Assembly: GCF_003265705.1 (NCBI RefSeq)
Contig: NW_020313168.1
Location: 2,263,022-2,327,021 of the forward strand
Source of the DNA: Callorhinus ursinus
Taxonomy: Eukaryota > Chordata > Mammalia > Carnivora > Otariidae
Direction of reading: 5' to 3'
DNA length: 64,000 nucleotides
Below are positions 24,201 to 39,200 of this stretch, one piece after another (positions within the stretch are counted from its first letter, which is position 1; each line of letters starts with the position of its first letter). The notes below the pieces were generated by a model. It searched no databases. It worked only from the letters and a program-made list of their open reading frames with translations, and was not told the DNA's origin. The position numbers and the translations under genes were made by a program.

Positions 24201-27200
24201 ACCTGTTCATTTCACCGATGAAAATTATCTTCTGTGAATCGTCAGAGACATTTTTCCACTGAATCAACTACACGGTGCAGTGAGTTTGGGGGAGTCGTGC
24301 AGGGCAGTTACGGCGCGCTCACCTCCAGGCAGCTGCTGAAGAGGATGTACAGCTCAGTTTTATCTTCAGTTACCAGGGCCTTCTCCTCCAACAGGGACAA
24401 GTAAGCCTGGATATAATCTTTGACTTCTTGGAAGCTATGGAAAGAGAAATAGGGTACCTGCTGGTCTCACTGTACCAAAAAAAAAAAAGAGAGAGAAAGT
24501 ATCTGTCTACCTACCTACCTATCCATCTCCCTCTCTCTCTCCATATAAATATATACATACCCACATAGATATATACGTACAGTTTGTAACATTTTATTGA
24601 GAATATTTTATTTTTATTTACTTATTTTTAAAGATTTTATTTATTGATTTCACAGACAGCACAAGCAGGGGGAAGAGCAGGCAGAGGGAGAAGCAGGCTC
24701 CCCACGGAGCAGGGAGCCCGATGCGGGGCTCGATCCCAGGACCCTGGGATCATGACCTGAGCTGAAGGCAGACACTCAACTGACTGAGACACCCAGGCGC
24801 CCCAACTGAAAATATTTTAGGGCAATATTGGAGGAATATAAAATTCCATATTTTAGACCATCTGTTCTCAGACTTTTTGGTTTCAGAGCTCCTTTAGAGT
24901 CTTAAAAATTATTGAGAACCCCAAAAAGCTTTTGTTTATGTGGGTTGAATCTATCAATATTTATGATAGTAGAAATTAAAACTGAAAAAGGGGGAAAATA
25001 TTTATCAACTCATTTAAAATATAAACCCATTACATGTTAAAAACAAATAACATTTTAAAAAAAAACTATTTTCCAAAACAAAAATTAATTAGTAAGAAGA
25101 GGGGCTTTGTTTTCCATCCATGCAAATCTCTTTAATGCCTGGTTTAGCAGAACTTAGCTGGACTTTCCCATCTTGCTCCTGCTTCTGGTGACAGTGAAGT
25201 AGATGAAGAAAATCTGGTCTCATACATTATGTCGTTGGAAAAGAAAGATATATTTTCATAGTATTTCCAGATGATGGTGAATATTTTTCTTTGACACAAT
25301 ACCAAAACTTGATAAATGATCATTTCTATAGGTTAGTTGCAATGTGCAATCTGAGACCACATCAATGTACTTTTCATACTCAATTACATTAAAATCAAAT
25401 GACCTACCTTGCACTTGAATGGATTTTTTTAAAGCAATGCATGTTTCTGTGACATCATGCATTGGTCATGTGGAAAATATTGGTTCCCTGCGCTATGCAG
25501 ATCTTGCAAATGTTGACATTTTTGTTCCACAAGATATTTTTAAAAGCCTCACCTTCATTAACATCACTGCCTGTACCACCAAAAAGCCTCTAAGTATGAG
25601 GAAGCTGATAGGTTTTGTTTTCCAGAATTCCAATATTTGCTTAAAAGCCTCAATTTTATCATTAGCCACAAACACTATCAGTTGCCGCCTTTGCTTGTTT
25701 TCGAGAAAATGCCTGCCAAGTGCCCAGCTCTGAATAACTGTGGTGTGCTGGTCATTCTCTCAAGTGCAAAAGCTATTCCATAAAACAAGAGGCCAGCTCA
25801 GTGGGTAACTCAAGAATTGCAGGAGAGATTTTCCTCGAGAAAACCGTTTACTTAAGTGTGCAGCCGGCGCCCTCTGTGTGCGCTTCTCATTTTGACAGGG
25901 TGTTAAAAAGTCCTGTCCTCAAGGGTGGAGGCTGAGTAAAACGAGTGGTTTCTGTGGCTTCATCTAGAACATTCTTACGTGAGGCTGGCATTTATTAACA
26001 CTACACATGCACGAAGGTGAGAACCACGAGGGCTGTCACTCAGTTTTTCCTGGTGCTGGGACGCCGGCAGGGTCCTCCTTCACCGCTTCGGTAACATCAC
26101 TGTAAGGACCAACGTGTTGAAAAAGGCGAGTACCATCCTGTAATGTTTTAAAATGGTTTTGACCCTGGGGGACCCCCCCAACGGTCCACAGACAGGCACT
26201 TGGGAAAGAAACCACAACACTAGATCCATGCCAGACCATACACGGTTCTCGCTCGGGGTGCTGTTGACACCCCATCTAAGCAGGAAGTACACAGCTGCAG
26301 TCCACACTTGGCGGAAGGAGGCACGACCACAAAGTGTGGCCGGCCTCCCTCCTGGTGTGGGGTGCAGGCGGCCTGGGGTGTGCGAGCCCAGGGTGGGGGA
26401 GCACGGTGCTCCTTCTCCACAACTCTGTGGCCAGTTGGTGGGCACCGCAAACAAAAATGCTCAAACTGCCAGAGTGCAGAAGCAAGTACTTCTCAACCCA
26501 GAGAATGACAAGGCAGATTTTAAATCGTGTTTTAGGTCTTGAGATTTTCTTTTTAAAATCAGTACTGGGGGTACCTGGTGGCTCAGTGGGTTAAGCATCT
26601 ACCTTCAGCTCAGGTCACGACTGCGGGGTCCCAGGATAGGCCCCACGTCGGGCTCCTTGCTTGGTGCGGAGTCTGCTTCTCCCTCTCATGCTCATGCTCT
26701 CTTTCTCTCTCACTTACTCCCTCTCTCAAATGAATAAATCTTAAAAATCAAATCAAATCAAATCAGTTCTGGAGGTGCTTGGGTGGCTCAGTCAGTTGAG
26801 CATCTAATTCTTGATTTTGGCTCGGGTCAGGATCACAGGGTTGTGGGATCGAGCCCTGCATCGGCCTCTGGGCTCAGCGGGGAGTGTGCTTGAGATTCTC
26901 TCTCTCCCTCTGCTCCTCCCCCGCTAAAATAAATACACCTTAAAAAAAATTAAACAAAATGAGTTCTGTAGTGTTTAGTCTCTAAATATTGAAGAATGAA
27001 GCATTTACCCTTAAGGGTACTGTCTCACTCCCATTAACGTGTCTACTCTACACTATATGTCAAGATGTATGTGTGTCACTGACTACGTTTCCATTTCTCT
27101 AAGCAAAGAAATTCAAATGAGTACAGATCTCACACATTTATCAAAATGAGTAAAAATGACATGACATCAAAAGCGGGTCTTTTCAGATCTCAGGACAACT

Positions 27201-30200
27201 TGACAAATATGTCTTAAAAACCACTTTAAGGGCGCCTGGGTGGCTCAGTTGGTTGAGCGACTGCCTTCGGCTCAGGTCATGATCCTGGAGTCCCGGGATC
27301 GAGTCCCACGTCGGGCTCCCTGCTCCGCGGGGAGTCTGCTTCTCCCTCTGACCCTCCCCCCTCTTGTGCTATCTCTCATTCTCTCTCTAATAAATAAATA
27401 AAATCTTTAAAAAAAATTAAAAACCACTTTAAGGTATATAGTAAGATACTACTTCTATAATAAAATGCATTTTAAAAGCCTTTTATTTGAAAATCCTTCA
27501 GGAATCCTGTTTGAACAGACTATTTCACAAATGATGAAACCAAAAAAATAAAAAATAAAAAGCAAAATGAAATGTCCATAGATAAGGCTGCAGAAGATCC
27601 ACGTTTTAAATGTAAATCTAATCTTTATTCTGAGTCTGCTTTGGGACACTTAAGTTAGAAACTGTTTCTATTGGAACTTATTTTTTGTTTACTTGAGAAA
27701 GAGAGAGAGAGAGCAGGAGCAGGAGGAGTGGGCGAGGGAGAAGCAGGCTCCCTCAGCAGGGAGCCCGACGCGGGGCTCGATCCCAGGACCTGGGACCATG
27801 ACCTGAGCCGAGCGCAGACGCTCAGCGGACTGAGCCGCCCGGCGCCCCTGTCGGAACACTTCTTAGAGCATCTTGATTTTGCGATCACCTCAGAGAATGC
27901 TGCGTCAAGTCAGAACACAGGCTGAGTGTGCAAGGTGTCCTTGGAAAGAAGCCTCTGAATACAGATCAGCTTCCTAAGAATTTTCTATAATAGCATAATT
28001 TGACAAGAGCACTGAGCACTGGCACCATAGGGGCTTCTCTGTCCATTCACAGGATCAGAGAAACTGAAACGTTGAAATGAGGCGCAGGTGGCATGCAGGA
28101 CCACGAAGGTGAGGGGACATTCTCAGCTAGCAGCCCCCGGATCAAGGACTAGGCAGCTATGTGAGGAGGCTCAGAACTGCCGGCTCCCGCCCACAGGTTC
28201 CCCCACACATCACAGCACCTCGCTCCTCTCCCTGAAATCTGCTTCCTCCTTGCTAACAAGGTGCTCGGGGTGACGCCAAACTCACGTGCCCAGAGGTGAA
28301 GAGGTCAGGCACACAACCAGTACAGATAAAGAAACCAGGAGGTCCCTCCTGGAGACGCCCCCCCCAATCCTGAACTTCCTACCAGCTCAGACAAGGGTGC
28401 TTGGCAGCAAAGCAGCAGCCAGGAGGAGGGAAGTAGGCAGCAAGGCTTTCTAGAAGCAAACCCCAAGTCAGCTGTGCTCACCTGTACTTCAAGAGCAGTT
28501 TCAGGACCACCGAGCGGATGACAGGGGTCTTATCCACAACATCATCGAATGGAGAGAGAGATTTGGTGTGTTCACGGTGTCCTTAAGCCAGAGGGAGAGA
28601 GGTGGCTCATGTTCCCATCAGCCATGAAGAAGTGGGACAAGGAACTGGATTTTTAGGTCCACAGGAAGAAAGCAACTTACTTTGGGAAGTGTCTCTTAAA
28701 AGCTCCTTTTGCACAAAGAGTAAATTTAGCAGAACATCGATCACCTCCTTCTGTGGTGGAGAATTATCTTTGAAGCACACGGTGGAGACCAGGTCCAGGA
28801 AGAAACTGTTGCACAGCTGCCGGACGCAGGCGTGTTTCTTGATGGCCTCCCTTGGGAGTGGTTGGAATGCACAGTCAACAGGCCTGCAGAGTGCGCTCCA
28901 GAATCCCTGCACACACAGTGCTTCGGGATTTGGACAGCATTCTGTGATTTTCAGTAAAAAGATGCAACCATCTTCTTGCACTGAGTTGGATATGTACCGC
29001 CTGATGCTACGCAGACTCATCCCTTTCTAGGAGCCCTTTGGTCCTTGGGACCAGCCAGCAATACCCTTTCATCCTAAAGTCTGCAAAGATCCCGTGCCCT
29101 GGGCTGGCTCTGCACACTTTCAGGAGGTATCAGAAGGGAGGGGAGCCATTGCCGGAGCAGAGCTGAAGGTCACTGAGCCCACAGAGCTTCCGTTCCTTTC
29201 TACTACTGCTCTGAAGAGCGGGGCCAGACAGGAACTAGCTTTGCCCTCAGGTCACTGGAGCCAAACTGGCTGTGTCCTAAGCTCCTTGGGTATCCTGTGA
29301 TGGTTTTATCTAATTTATGACTTTCTGCTTTATTTCCTCTAACCATGTTGTCTCCCAAATCTACACTTGGATGTGTCTTGCAGAGGAATAATTTTGAGAC
29401 ACTGGGGGTTTATGAAGGTGACAGTCTCTCTTAGGATGGTTCTCCAAAGTCAGGTTCTCTAAGGTTAATACAGTTTATATTTCTGAATACTGTACTTGCC
29501 AAAAAAAAGGAAGAAAAAGAGAAGAAAGGGTGATCTACCTGTGTTCCTGGGACACGGTTAGAGAGTAGTCTTCTGGCAAGTCTGTTAAACAAAAGGGGCA
29601 TCTCATCTGCCCTAAGGTGAGCCAGACCTTGATGCAGCTCAAGCAGAACACATGGTCACAGGGCAGGCAGACCGGGTCCTGGGCATCTCCCAGGCATACA
29701 GGGCATGGCTGAATCTCAACCCTAGAATCCAAGCAGGGGCACCGGCTCTGAAGCAGAGAAGCTGGCTGCGAGCAGCTACAGACCCCACACGTGCAGCGCT
29801 CCCCACCACAGGGATCTCCAACCGAAGATCTCACCTGGCGAGGGTCTTGCTGGCCTGGTCCTTGCACTTACGTAGAGTGCTCATCACTGCGACAAAAGGC
29901 CTGTATGTCTTGATGTCAGAGTCGTCCTGCAGACACTGACGGAGAGAGGGGCAGTGATGAGGAGGCTGATGAGCCATGAGAAAGGGCAAAGGTCAGCCAG
30001 GCAAGACCACTCTCCCCCGGGCAACACAGGGCACGCATCGGGCACCCCCCTAGCTGCTGGGCCCTGGGACCACCGGGTCAGCCTGCAGGGCAAGGCCTTT
30101 CTGCTTCTAGCAGTTTCTTTAGCTTTGAATGCCCTTTATCATTTTGCTGCATTTGGAGTAGGATGAGATTCGCCACTTCTGATTTTTCCCTCTTCCTCTT

Positions 30201-33200
30201 TTTCTCCGGTTCACACTTCTCCTCCCATTATGAGATCTTTCAAACTTTATTTTTTATTTCTTTTTTTTTAATTTAAGTACTTGAGAGAGAGAGAGAAAGC
30301 CTGAGAGCACGGGCAGAGGGGAGGGGCAGAGGGAGAGGGAGCAGCAGACTCCCGGCTGAGCAGGGAGCCCGATGCGGGACTCGATCCCAGGACCCTGGGA
30401 TCCTGACCTGAGCCAAAGGCAGTTGCTTTACTGACTGAGCCACTCAGGTGCCCCAAGATATTTCAAATGATAACATAATGACCACCTGTGTATCCATCAC
30501 CTAGCTTTAAGAAATCTTATCATTTTTGGAATATTTGTTGTAGATTATTTTTTAAAGAAACAAAACATCACAGATACAGCTGCAACTCCACATGTCCCTT
30601 CTGATCACATGGCCCTCCTTCCCCTCCCACAGAGGACCGCCTTCCTAAATTCCCATGTTCACTACATTTGCACGCGTGCATGAAGATCATGTTACTGTTT
30701 TGAATGGGTTTAGCCTCTGCATCAGTGATGTCACGCTGTACATAAGTTTTCGCTGCTATACGTAGGTCCAGATCACTCCTGTTAGCTGCTGTAGGGCACC
30801 CACTGGCGGATATACCAGTTACTTGTTTTCTGGTTAATGGGCATCTAGAATGTTCCCTTTGTTCTGCAATCACAGTTCTGCACCCAACATCCTTCCATGT
30901 GTCCGCCTGAGTATACCAATGGGAAGTTTCTCTAAGGCATGTGTTTAGAAGGGGAAGCACTGGATTTTAGGAGATGCACATCTTCAATGATGTAAGATAA
31001 TGAGTGTGATGGGTGTGCTTCTGGAATTTTGGGCTTAGGCATGATGTTTGCAATAGATACCATTATCGGCATAAAGAGAATCCCCTTCTCTTTCCAGTTT
31101 GCCAAGAGTATCTTTTTTCCAAGTTACGAATTTTATTAAATGCTTTTTCTGTACCTTCTGAAATGAGCATTTAAGGTTTTACCTTTTGTTACATTAGCTG
31201 ATAACATTTATGATTTTATGATTTCTGAGCTATCTCTGAATTCTGAGGATTAGTCTCACTTTGAAATGACATGGGTTTTTTTAAAAGATTTTTTACTTAT
31301 TTATCTGAGAGAGGGTGAGAGAGAGAGAGAGAGAGCATGAGCCAGGGGAAGGACAGAGGGAGAAGTGGACTCCTTGCTGAGCAGGGAGCCCGATGCGGGG
31401 CTCGATCCTGGGACTCTGGGACCACAACCCGAGCTGAAGGCAGATGCCCAACCGACTGAGCCACCCAGACAGCCCCAAATGATATGTGTTTTTAATACCT
31501 TGCTAAATTTGATTTGTTATCAACAGCCTAATTCACAAGGAAGAAAAGGATTTGAACAGATATCTCTCCAAAAAAGACATACAAATGGGCCACAAGCACT
31601 TAGGAAGGTGCTTGACATCATTAGTCATCAGGGAAATGCAAATCAAAGCCACAATAAGATGCCACCTCACACCCATTAGGACAGCCATTATAAGCCAAAC
31701 CAAACCAAACCAACCGAAAAATAAATGTTGGCAAGGATGTGGAGACAACGGAAACTTGGTGCACTGCGGGTAGGAGTGCAGTGCTATAGCCCCTGTGGAA
31801 AACAGTTCAGTGGTTCCTCAGTTAAACACAGAATCTCCACATGACCCAGCAATTCCATTTGCAGGTAGATCTCCGAAAGCATCGAAAGCAGGGACTCAGA
31901 TACTTGCACACATGTTATTCCCCGTCGCCAAAAGGTGGCAACAACCCGAATGTCCACTGGTGGATGGATGGATGAACTAAATGTGGTCCATTCACACAGT
32001 GGAATATTATTCAGCCTTAAGAAGGAAGGACGTCCTGACGCCTACCACATGGATGGACCTGGAAGATACTGTGAAGCCAGCCACTCACAAAAGGATAAAT
32101 GCTGGAGGATTTCACTTGTGTGAGGTCCCTAGTCATCAAATCACAGAGACAGACAGTAGGGTGGTGGGCACCAGGGCTGGGAGGAGGGATGGGGAGGCAA
32201 TGTTTCATGGGGACAGTTTCAGTTTTGCAAGATGAATGAGTTCTGGAGACAGACAGTGGTGATGATAGTACATCATCATCATATGTGAATGTGTCTGATG
32301 TCACTAATCTGTGCACCTAAAGATGGTGAAAACGATACATTTTATGTGATGTATATTTTACCTCAATGAAAAAACGGCAGTAGTCTAGTGGTTAGACGCT
32401 GGTTGGTAAGGATAGGGGCATTTCAGACTAGAAAGCTGATGGCCTTATGATCTACACACATCTGGTAAAACTGTCCCCTGTGACCCCGTGGGAGGCAGGT
32501 CACAGGGCAAGAGAATCTATCTACCCATCCATCCGCCCATCCACCCATCCTTTCTAACAGAACTAAACAGAACATCCATCTTTTTGCAGCTTTTGCCAAA
32601 GTCCTGTGGGAGGCTCTGCTGACTGCTAGCTCAGGCTCACTCTAAGTGGCAGCTCTCAAAAGGTGGCCCCAGTAGAAGATGAGTTGAGACCCCAGGCCTC
32701 GCCCGGTTGAGCCTTCCTTCCCAGCCAGACGACAGGAGCCTTCCCTGCAGGCAATGTTCCCCCTCTGGCCTCCTGTTGTGAGTGGCCTCAAGGCTGGCCT
32801 TGGAGGGGCAAGGAGAGCATGGGGCCATAAACACGAGAGCCTTCAGGTGTGAAAATGCATGAGCGAAGACCTCTGGCTCTGGTCATTCACACCCAGATCT
32901 GACTGGGAAGAAACACATCAGAAACCCAGTAAGTTCCTGGGGTGACTTTACTGGCCTATAGACCTCTCCACACACCTAGCCTGCAAAGGCCTGCATGTGT
33001 GTGCGTACCGGCGTGCAGGGACCTGATAACTGCTCTTTTGGCTTGCTGGCCACCTGGCCATTAAGAGCCACTGGACTGGCTGGACGGATGGAGCAGCCCC
33101 CAGGCTCCTGGCCAGTGATGGGGTGGGGCTCGGAGAGAGGCTACAGGTGCTCCCTGTGCAGGAAGAAGTACATGGGTCCTTGTGCTGATCCTGGGTGCCA

Positions 33201-36200
33201 GAGCACCAGCTTTTTCTAGAGTTTTCTTCACTTTCCTCTCATCAAAAGAAACTCCGGGTTCTACTTGGGCGTATAACCACGCCACCCGAGGTGTCCCTAC
33301 CTCCTCTGTGGCTAGGTGAGGCCATGACTGCATTTAGGGCAGTGAGCTATGACCTGCAGTGGTGTGGACATACTCTGGCTTGTGCTCTCAAAATGGCCCA
33401 TGCTCCGTGTCCCACGGCACATGACGACAAGAAGGGCCTTCTCAGACCACGAAGTGGAGGTTGTGTAGTGAGGACAACAAAGGGACAACTCAGAGGAGAT
33501 GGGGCACCTGACCGGGGGGGGGAGCCATCCACTGCCTCAGACTGCTTAGGCTCACACGGTCATGTGAGAGAAGTAGCCTAACATTTTGTTTCTGCCACTG
33601 ATATTCTGGTCACCGAGGAGGAGACTGGCTCCTGGTGTCCATGTCAGCCTCCTCAGAGTGTGCCCCCTGCACGTCAGAGCCTGGACAGCTAAAGCTGTTA
33701 GATGCATTTGTGCGAGGCTCCAGGGGTAACTGAGGCAGAAGCCATCTTTGGCTGAGTGGTCATTGTTGCTGAGTGCATGGGCACAGAGATGGTGGCTTTT
33801 CCTGCAGGGGCACTGTCTTGTGCGTCGCTAACTTTATGAAGGGTGTCAAGTGGCAGAGGCCTCGGGGCTTCCCATTTCCTTGGTCCACCACAGCCCCTGC
33901 TTAGAAGCCGATAGCCCACTGGCACTCTCGTGCAAACCTGGCCTCCCCAGGGACCACGTTGCTGGGCTGGGCAGGTCTGAGCCCACCGGAGGCCTGGGTT
34001 CCGGTGGGTGGAGCCCACCCCTCAGCCGTCCCCCGGGTTCCAGAGCATCTTCCCTGCCTCAGCCTGAGTTGCTTCCATTCCTGCTGGGGAACCCTGACTG
34101 GCTCTCATGAGAGGTAGACAAACACCTGCACATGGCAGATGTCATGCCGTGATAAAATCACGCTCCTCTGCACTTCCAGGTGCAACTCTCAGCTGGAAGG
34201 GGATGTACCACCCCACAGATAAATGTCTGATGATGCCTCAGGGTCCTGCACCCTGGAAGGAGGCCTGCATGTGCTGCAAGCTGAGCCAGCCCGGCCCAAG
34301 CACTCACCTTGTTCAGCAGGAAGACATACTCAGTCACCAGCGCCTGCAGCTCAGGAATCTGGCTCTCGACCCCCAGGAGCACGTGTTCCACAAAAAGGGC
34401 CACGGGGAAAATGCGGTTCCAATGGGTTCTGTGAGAGAGGGCTGTCACTCCCTGAGCTCGGACAATAGCGTCTGAGACGCCAGGCGGAGGGGACTGGGCA
34501 GGATCCAAGAAAGGGGTGGGGTGAAGGCAGAGGGAAGATTGTGTGCTCCCGACTCCCAGCCACCTCCCAGCCACCTCCCCGTGTCCCTCACGGCCTCCCT
34601 AAGACTTGCAGAGCAGAGGGGACCAGGGTGCCACATCCTACACGCGGCCTGTGCCGCGTGAGTACTGCCTCGCTCTGGAAGGTCAGCACAGGACGCCTAG
34701 CCTAACTGCTTGCCACCTCTCCTCTGCCCTGCTGGTGCCCACTGTCCTGCCTGGGGCCCCTTCCCACTGCTCCCTTCTGCCAGCATTTCTCCCATGGGAC
34801 CCCGAGCATCTGCTCCCTTCTGTCCTGCCTGCACCCCAAGCACTCCCTGAATGTGGTTTCCCTCTCTGTGTCTCCAGCAACAGCATGCTGCCTGGCACTG
34901 AAGAAGGTTCAGCAGATGTGATGGGATGTGAGTGAAGAGAGGACCCTTTTCCAGGGCAAGAGAACCCCACCTGCCCGGGACCCGGACGGTCGCAGGTGAG
35001 CACATGGTGAAGGGACGGGTGGGGACCGGGCTGCTGGTCTCACCTGACTTCCCTGATGACATCTCTGGCCACCCTCCCGCAGCTTGGCAGGTACCCGTCA
35101 GAGCCCAGGAGCTCCAGCGGCATGGACAGATTCTTCACCATCTGCAGCCACACCTGGGGGCTGGGCTGCAGGATGTCCCTCGTCAGCACCTCCGTACAGG
35201 CCACTGCTGCCAGTGCATCCAGAGTCTGGGGGACAGAGAACAAGCACCTGACGAAGCAGCACCCTCACCCTTTGTCACTGCTCTAAGTGCTAAGTCCAGA
35301 GGTCCAGGCTGTGACCCCAGTGTGCTCTCGTGCTCCAGGCTTGAGCCTCAACTCTTCTCATCCTGGGCCATAGAAGGCATGAGTCAGATGTGTTCCTCAC
35401 ATCTCTGCCTTACCCAGGCACAACTGCCCTGGGAAGCAGTCTCCTGTGCAGAACACAGCTCCCAGGCTTTCCCATCCCGGGCGGCCCTGGAAGCAAGCCC
35501 CCCCCACCCGCCCTGCTCCAGGAAGGCCAAGCCCTGACTCTGAGCACAAACTGTCTCCACGAGAGGCCATACTAGCTCATGTCCATCCAATCTGGTGTTC
35601 CATGGGCCTTCTGTTATGTTGTAAAATAGCACTTGTAGAATCTGGGGGTAGACAGTCAAGATTCTGGACAAGTTCTGCAGCCGGCCCCTGAAGTGCTGAT
35701 AAGCGAGGTGCACCCACGGTAAGGAGACATCTTCCTCTGGCCTCCCTGCCTGCACTTGGTTGATGCAGGACCCCAGTGCCACCTGCAAAACCTGGGATGA
35801 GAAACAAGCTTTTACTGTACATTTGTAAAATACAAAGAAAAGATACGTTTTCACAGTGGAAAATTTGAACTGCTCAGAAATGACAGAAGAGAACATTAAA
35901 AACCACGCACACTGTTACCATCCCTGGGTACTTTTAGGTGTCACCCCTTCTAGGCATTTTATATCCATATCCTGTCTCCGTTTTGTCCTCAAATTACAAC
36001 CATGGTGTATTCCTCATTTTCCCCCACTTAATATCACATTATGAACATTTCCATCATTAATTATACTTGAAGACCACCACTGTTAATGTGTGCGCCAATT
36101 ACAATAAAAATTCACCAATCAAATGGCTGTAACTTAATTTGCCTGACCTTTTATGATGGACAATTAAATTGTTTCTATTTTTTCGTTTCAAGAAACAAAG

Positions 36201-39200
36201 CTGGAAAGAACATTCCCATGGGTAAAATGTGTGCCCACATCTGATAATGCTCTCGGGACAAAAACCCCGGTTCAGATTTTGTTAGGTTCCCAATCCATGC
36301 CTCCAGGCTTTTCCAGGAGCACTGGCTGATTCCCAGGAATGGAGGAGTCTCTGGCCTTGTCACAAACCAGTCCTGCTACGTGGGCAGGTAAAAGCAGTAT
36401 CTAAAAACCACTCATGTTCTGTTGACTTACCAGTGAGGCTGGCTAGTTTTTCTAATGTTTCTAGATCTCTGTATAATTATTCGATTAATTCTTAGTTTAT
36501 ACAACTTTCACCTATTTTTTAAAATTAGAAGACTCTCTGGGGTGCCTGGGTGGCTCAGTGGGTTAAGCATCCGACTGCATCTGATTTTGGCTCAGGTTGT
36601 GCTATCAGGGTCATGAGATCAAAATCTGTGTTGGGCTCCACGCTCAGTGGTGAGTCTTCTCAGGATCCTCTCTGTTTCCCTTAGCCCCTCTGGCTCTCCC
36701 TCCAGGGACTCCGGGATCATGACCTGAGCCAAAGGCAAATGCTTAACCGACTGAGCCACCCAGGTGCCCCAAGGAGACCTTCTTATTGATTCCTAAAGAT
36801 GTTTTATTTCACTTTATTTTTTTAAGTAGGCTACATGCCCTGTGTGGAGCCCAACGTGGGGCTTGAACCCAGGACCCTGAGATCAAGACCTAAGCCGCGA
36901 TCAAGAGTCAGAGGCTTAACCTACTGAGCCACCCAGACCCCCAATTTTATTTTATATTTTTAAGTAATCCGTACACCCAACATGGGGCTCGGAACTCACA
37001 ACCCTGAGATCAAGCGTCACACACTCCACCAACGGAGCCAGTTGGACGCCCCTAAATTTCTAAGAATATTTTATTAACCCTTAATCATACTGGTTGTAAA
37101 CATGTTCTCCTCAAATTTGTCACTTTCTTTTTTTATGTACTTAAGTTTGAAATCCTTCGGTCATTGGAAGTATCATAATGTCCACTAAAATTTCAGTTAC
37201 TGTTATTGTCTGTAATGGTCAGTTAAATATTCACCTAATTTTCTTCAAGAGAAACTCCACATTTAAAAAGAAGGTGTTACAGGGAAATTGGAGGTCTTCC
37301 TCGTGTTAACGAAAAGCCCATGGTTTGGGGGCCCCAGGTGCGGGCTGAGGGTCAAGCACACTCAGCAGTGGAAGAATGGCTTGCACCCGTCCATGTGACA
37401 CCAGCATCACCCCGCCCCAGACCCAGCACTTACCTTCAGTTCTTCCCACGTGGACACTCTCATCGTCAAGAGGAGAAAGTCCTTAATGTAGCACATAAAC
37501 AGTTCTTGCTGCCATTCTACACTGAGCTGAGCAAGAAACCTGCCCAGGGGGGTCTGCCGAAAGATTTCCACTAACTTCTTCGACACTCCTGCAGAGGAGA
37601 GCAGTGGAGGGTGTGGAGGGAGAACGTGAGGTGTGACTCTTGGCCTGCATTCAGAACACCTCGCATCTCCTGGGGAAGGGCAGCTCTGCAAGCAGTAACC
37701 GCGGATAAGGCTCTGCTGAATGGCGGCTCTTGGCAAAGGGGAGCGAGCTGCAGGATTTAAGGGTCCTTTCTAGACATCTGAGATGTTTTTCCAGTGGAGT
37801 AACAGAAACCAAAGCAGAACAGATGTTAGATTTGTCATGAACAGCCTAGCTGGCCCCAAAGGGATAAAACGACCTGAGACAGACCAGGCTCTATGGCTAG
37901 CAACACAATGTGCTTCAGGAACCCCAGGATCCAAGCGGGTCAGGAATGAGTGGGCTGCTCTTCAGGGGCTGGGGTCACATGCTGTTCAAACCAGAAAGAT
38001 CTGCCTCTAGTGGATGAGTGCAGGCCCCTAAGTCACATGCTATCACAGGAAAGCAGGGTCAGTTAGGGTACAGTCTTGAAAAAAAGAAATACTCTTTCCT
38101 CAGGACAGAGACTGCTTCAATTTGTTCAGAGAAAGTGGCACAATGTATACCCAGAGAAGTAAGACGGTCAAGTATTTTAACCTTTTGGGTTTTTTTTTTA
38201 AAGATTTTTACTTGTGTATTTGAGAGAGAATGAGAGAGAGAGAGAACGAGCAGTAGAGAGGGGTGGGGGGGGAGGGGAAGAGGGAGACAGAGAGAGAAAG
38301 AAGCAGCCTCCCCACGGAGCAGGGAGCCTGATGCAGGGCTCCATCCCAGGACCCTGGGATCATGACCTGAGCTGAAGGCAGACGCTTAAGAGACTGAGCC
38401 ACCCAGGTGCCCCTTGACCTGTTTTTTTTTCAAAGGTAATACCATAAGTAAACTTTGAAAAGACTGTCTCACATATGAAAGATGACTTTTGCAAAAGCAT
38501 GCACTACGCCCGGATTTCCTGGGATGCCTATGGCCAAGCTGTTTGGCCTGTGACAGCAGAACAAGGAGCCTCGTGGTTCAGGACACTGACCGCTCAGTTT
38601 GGAGGAAGCTATTCCACTCTGGTCACCGACACTGTTGGGAAAGGCTCACTTAGGGACATCTCCTGAGTGCCAGTGCCCTAGCTGTCCAGAAGCCCCCTAA
38701 TGGCAATGACCCACTTACGACGGCGAGTCGGCACATGGCCGGTTTCACCACATCCCTGGGCTCACCTTCAGCTCCAGTGATGTACTGAGCCTGGACCCAC
38801 AGTTCCTCCAGATAGTCTTTGATTCTCCAGCTAAATGGGACTTCACTGGACACGTCCTCGGGAGGGCTCATGTAGTTCTGCACTGTGATGTAGGGCATCT
38901 CACTTTTAGGTCTGCAGTCAGGCAAAGGAGGACAAAGGACAGGGTCAGTGAGACGTTGCTCGAGGCAGGAGACCCACACCGATGCCAGCTCCTCTCCAGG
39001 CTCAACAACACAGGTGCCTAAAAGGCTTTAGAGGCAGCCTGCTGGCCCATTTCACAGCTCAGGGCTTCTGTTACAAAGGAATCCAGGATGTCCACAGATC
39101 ATCTCTGGCTCACAGACAAACAGAAACGAACCAAGGCTGGGAAGAGTCAAGCAGGCTGCCCAAGGTCTGGGCCAGAACCGGGTCTTGCGGTGTCTGGACC

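Noticed and set aside
31552..32235. Short open frames in L1 DNA
   Set aside because: Fragments of decayed L1 ORF2 and 3' UTR, not genes.
32380..32410. tRNA-like string GTAGTCTAGTGGTTAGACGC
   Set aside because: Only a short D-arm-like match; no anticodon or T arm follows.
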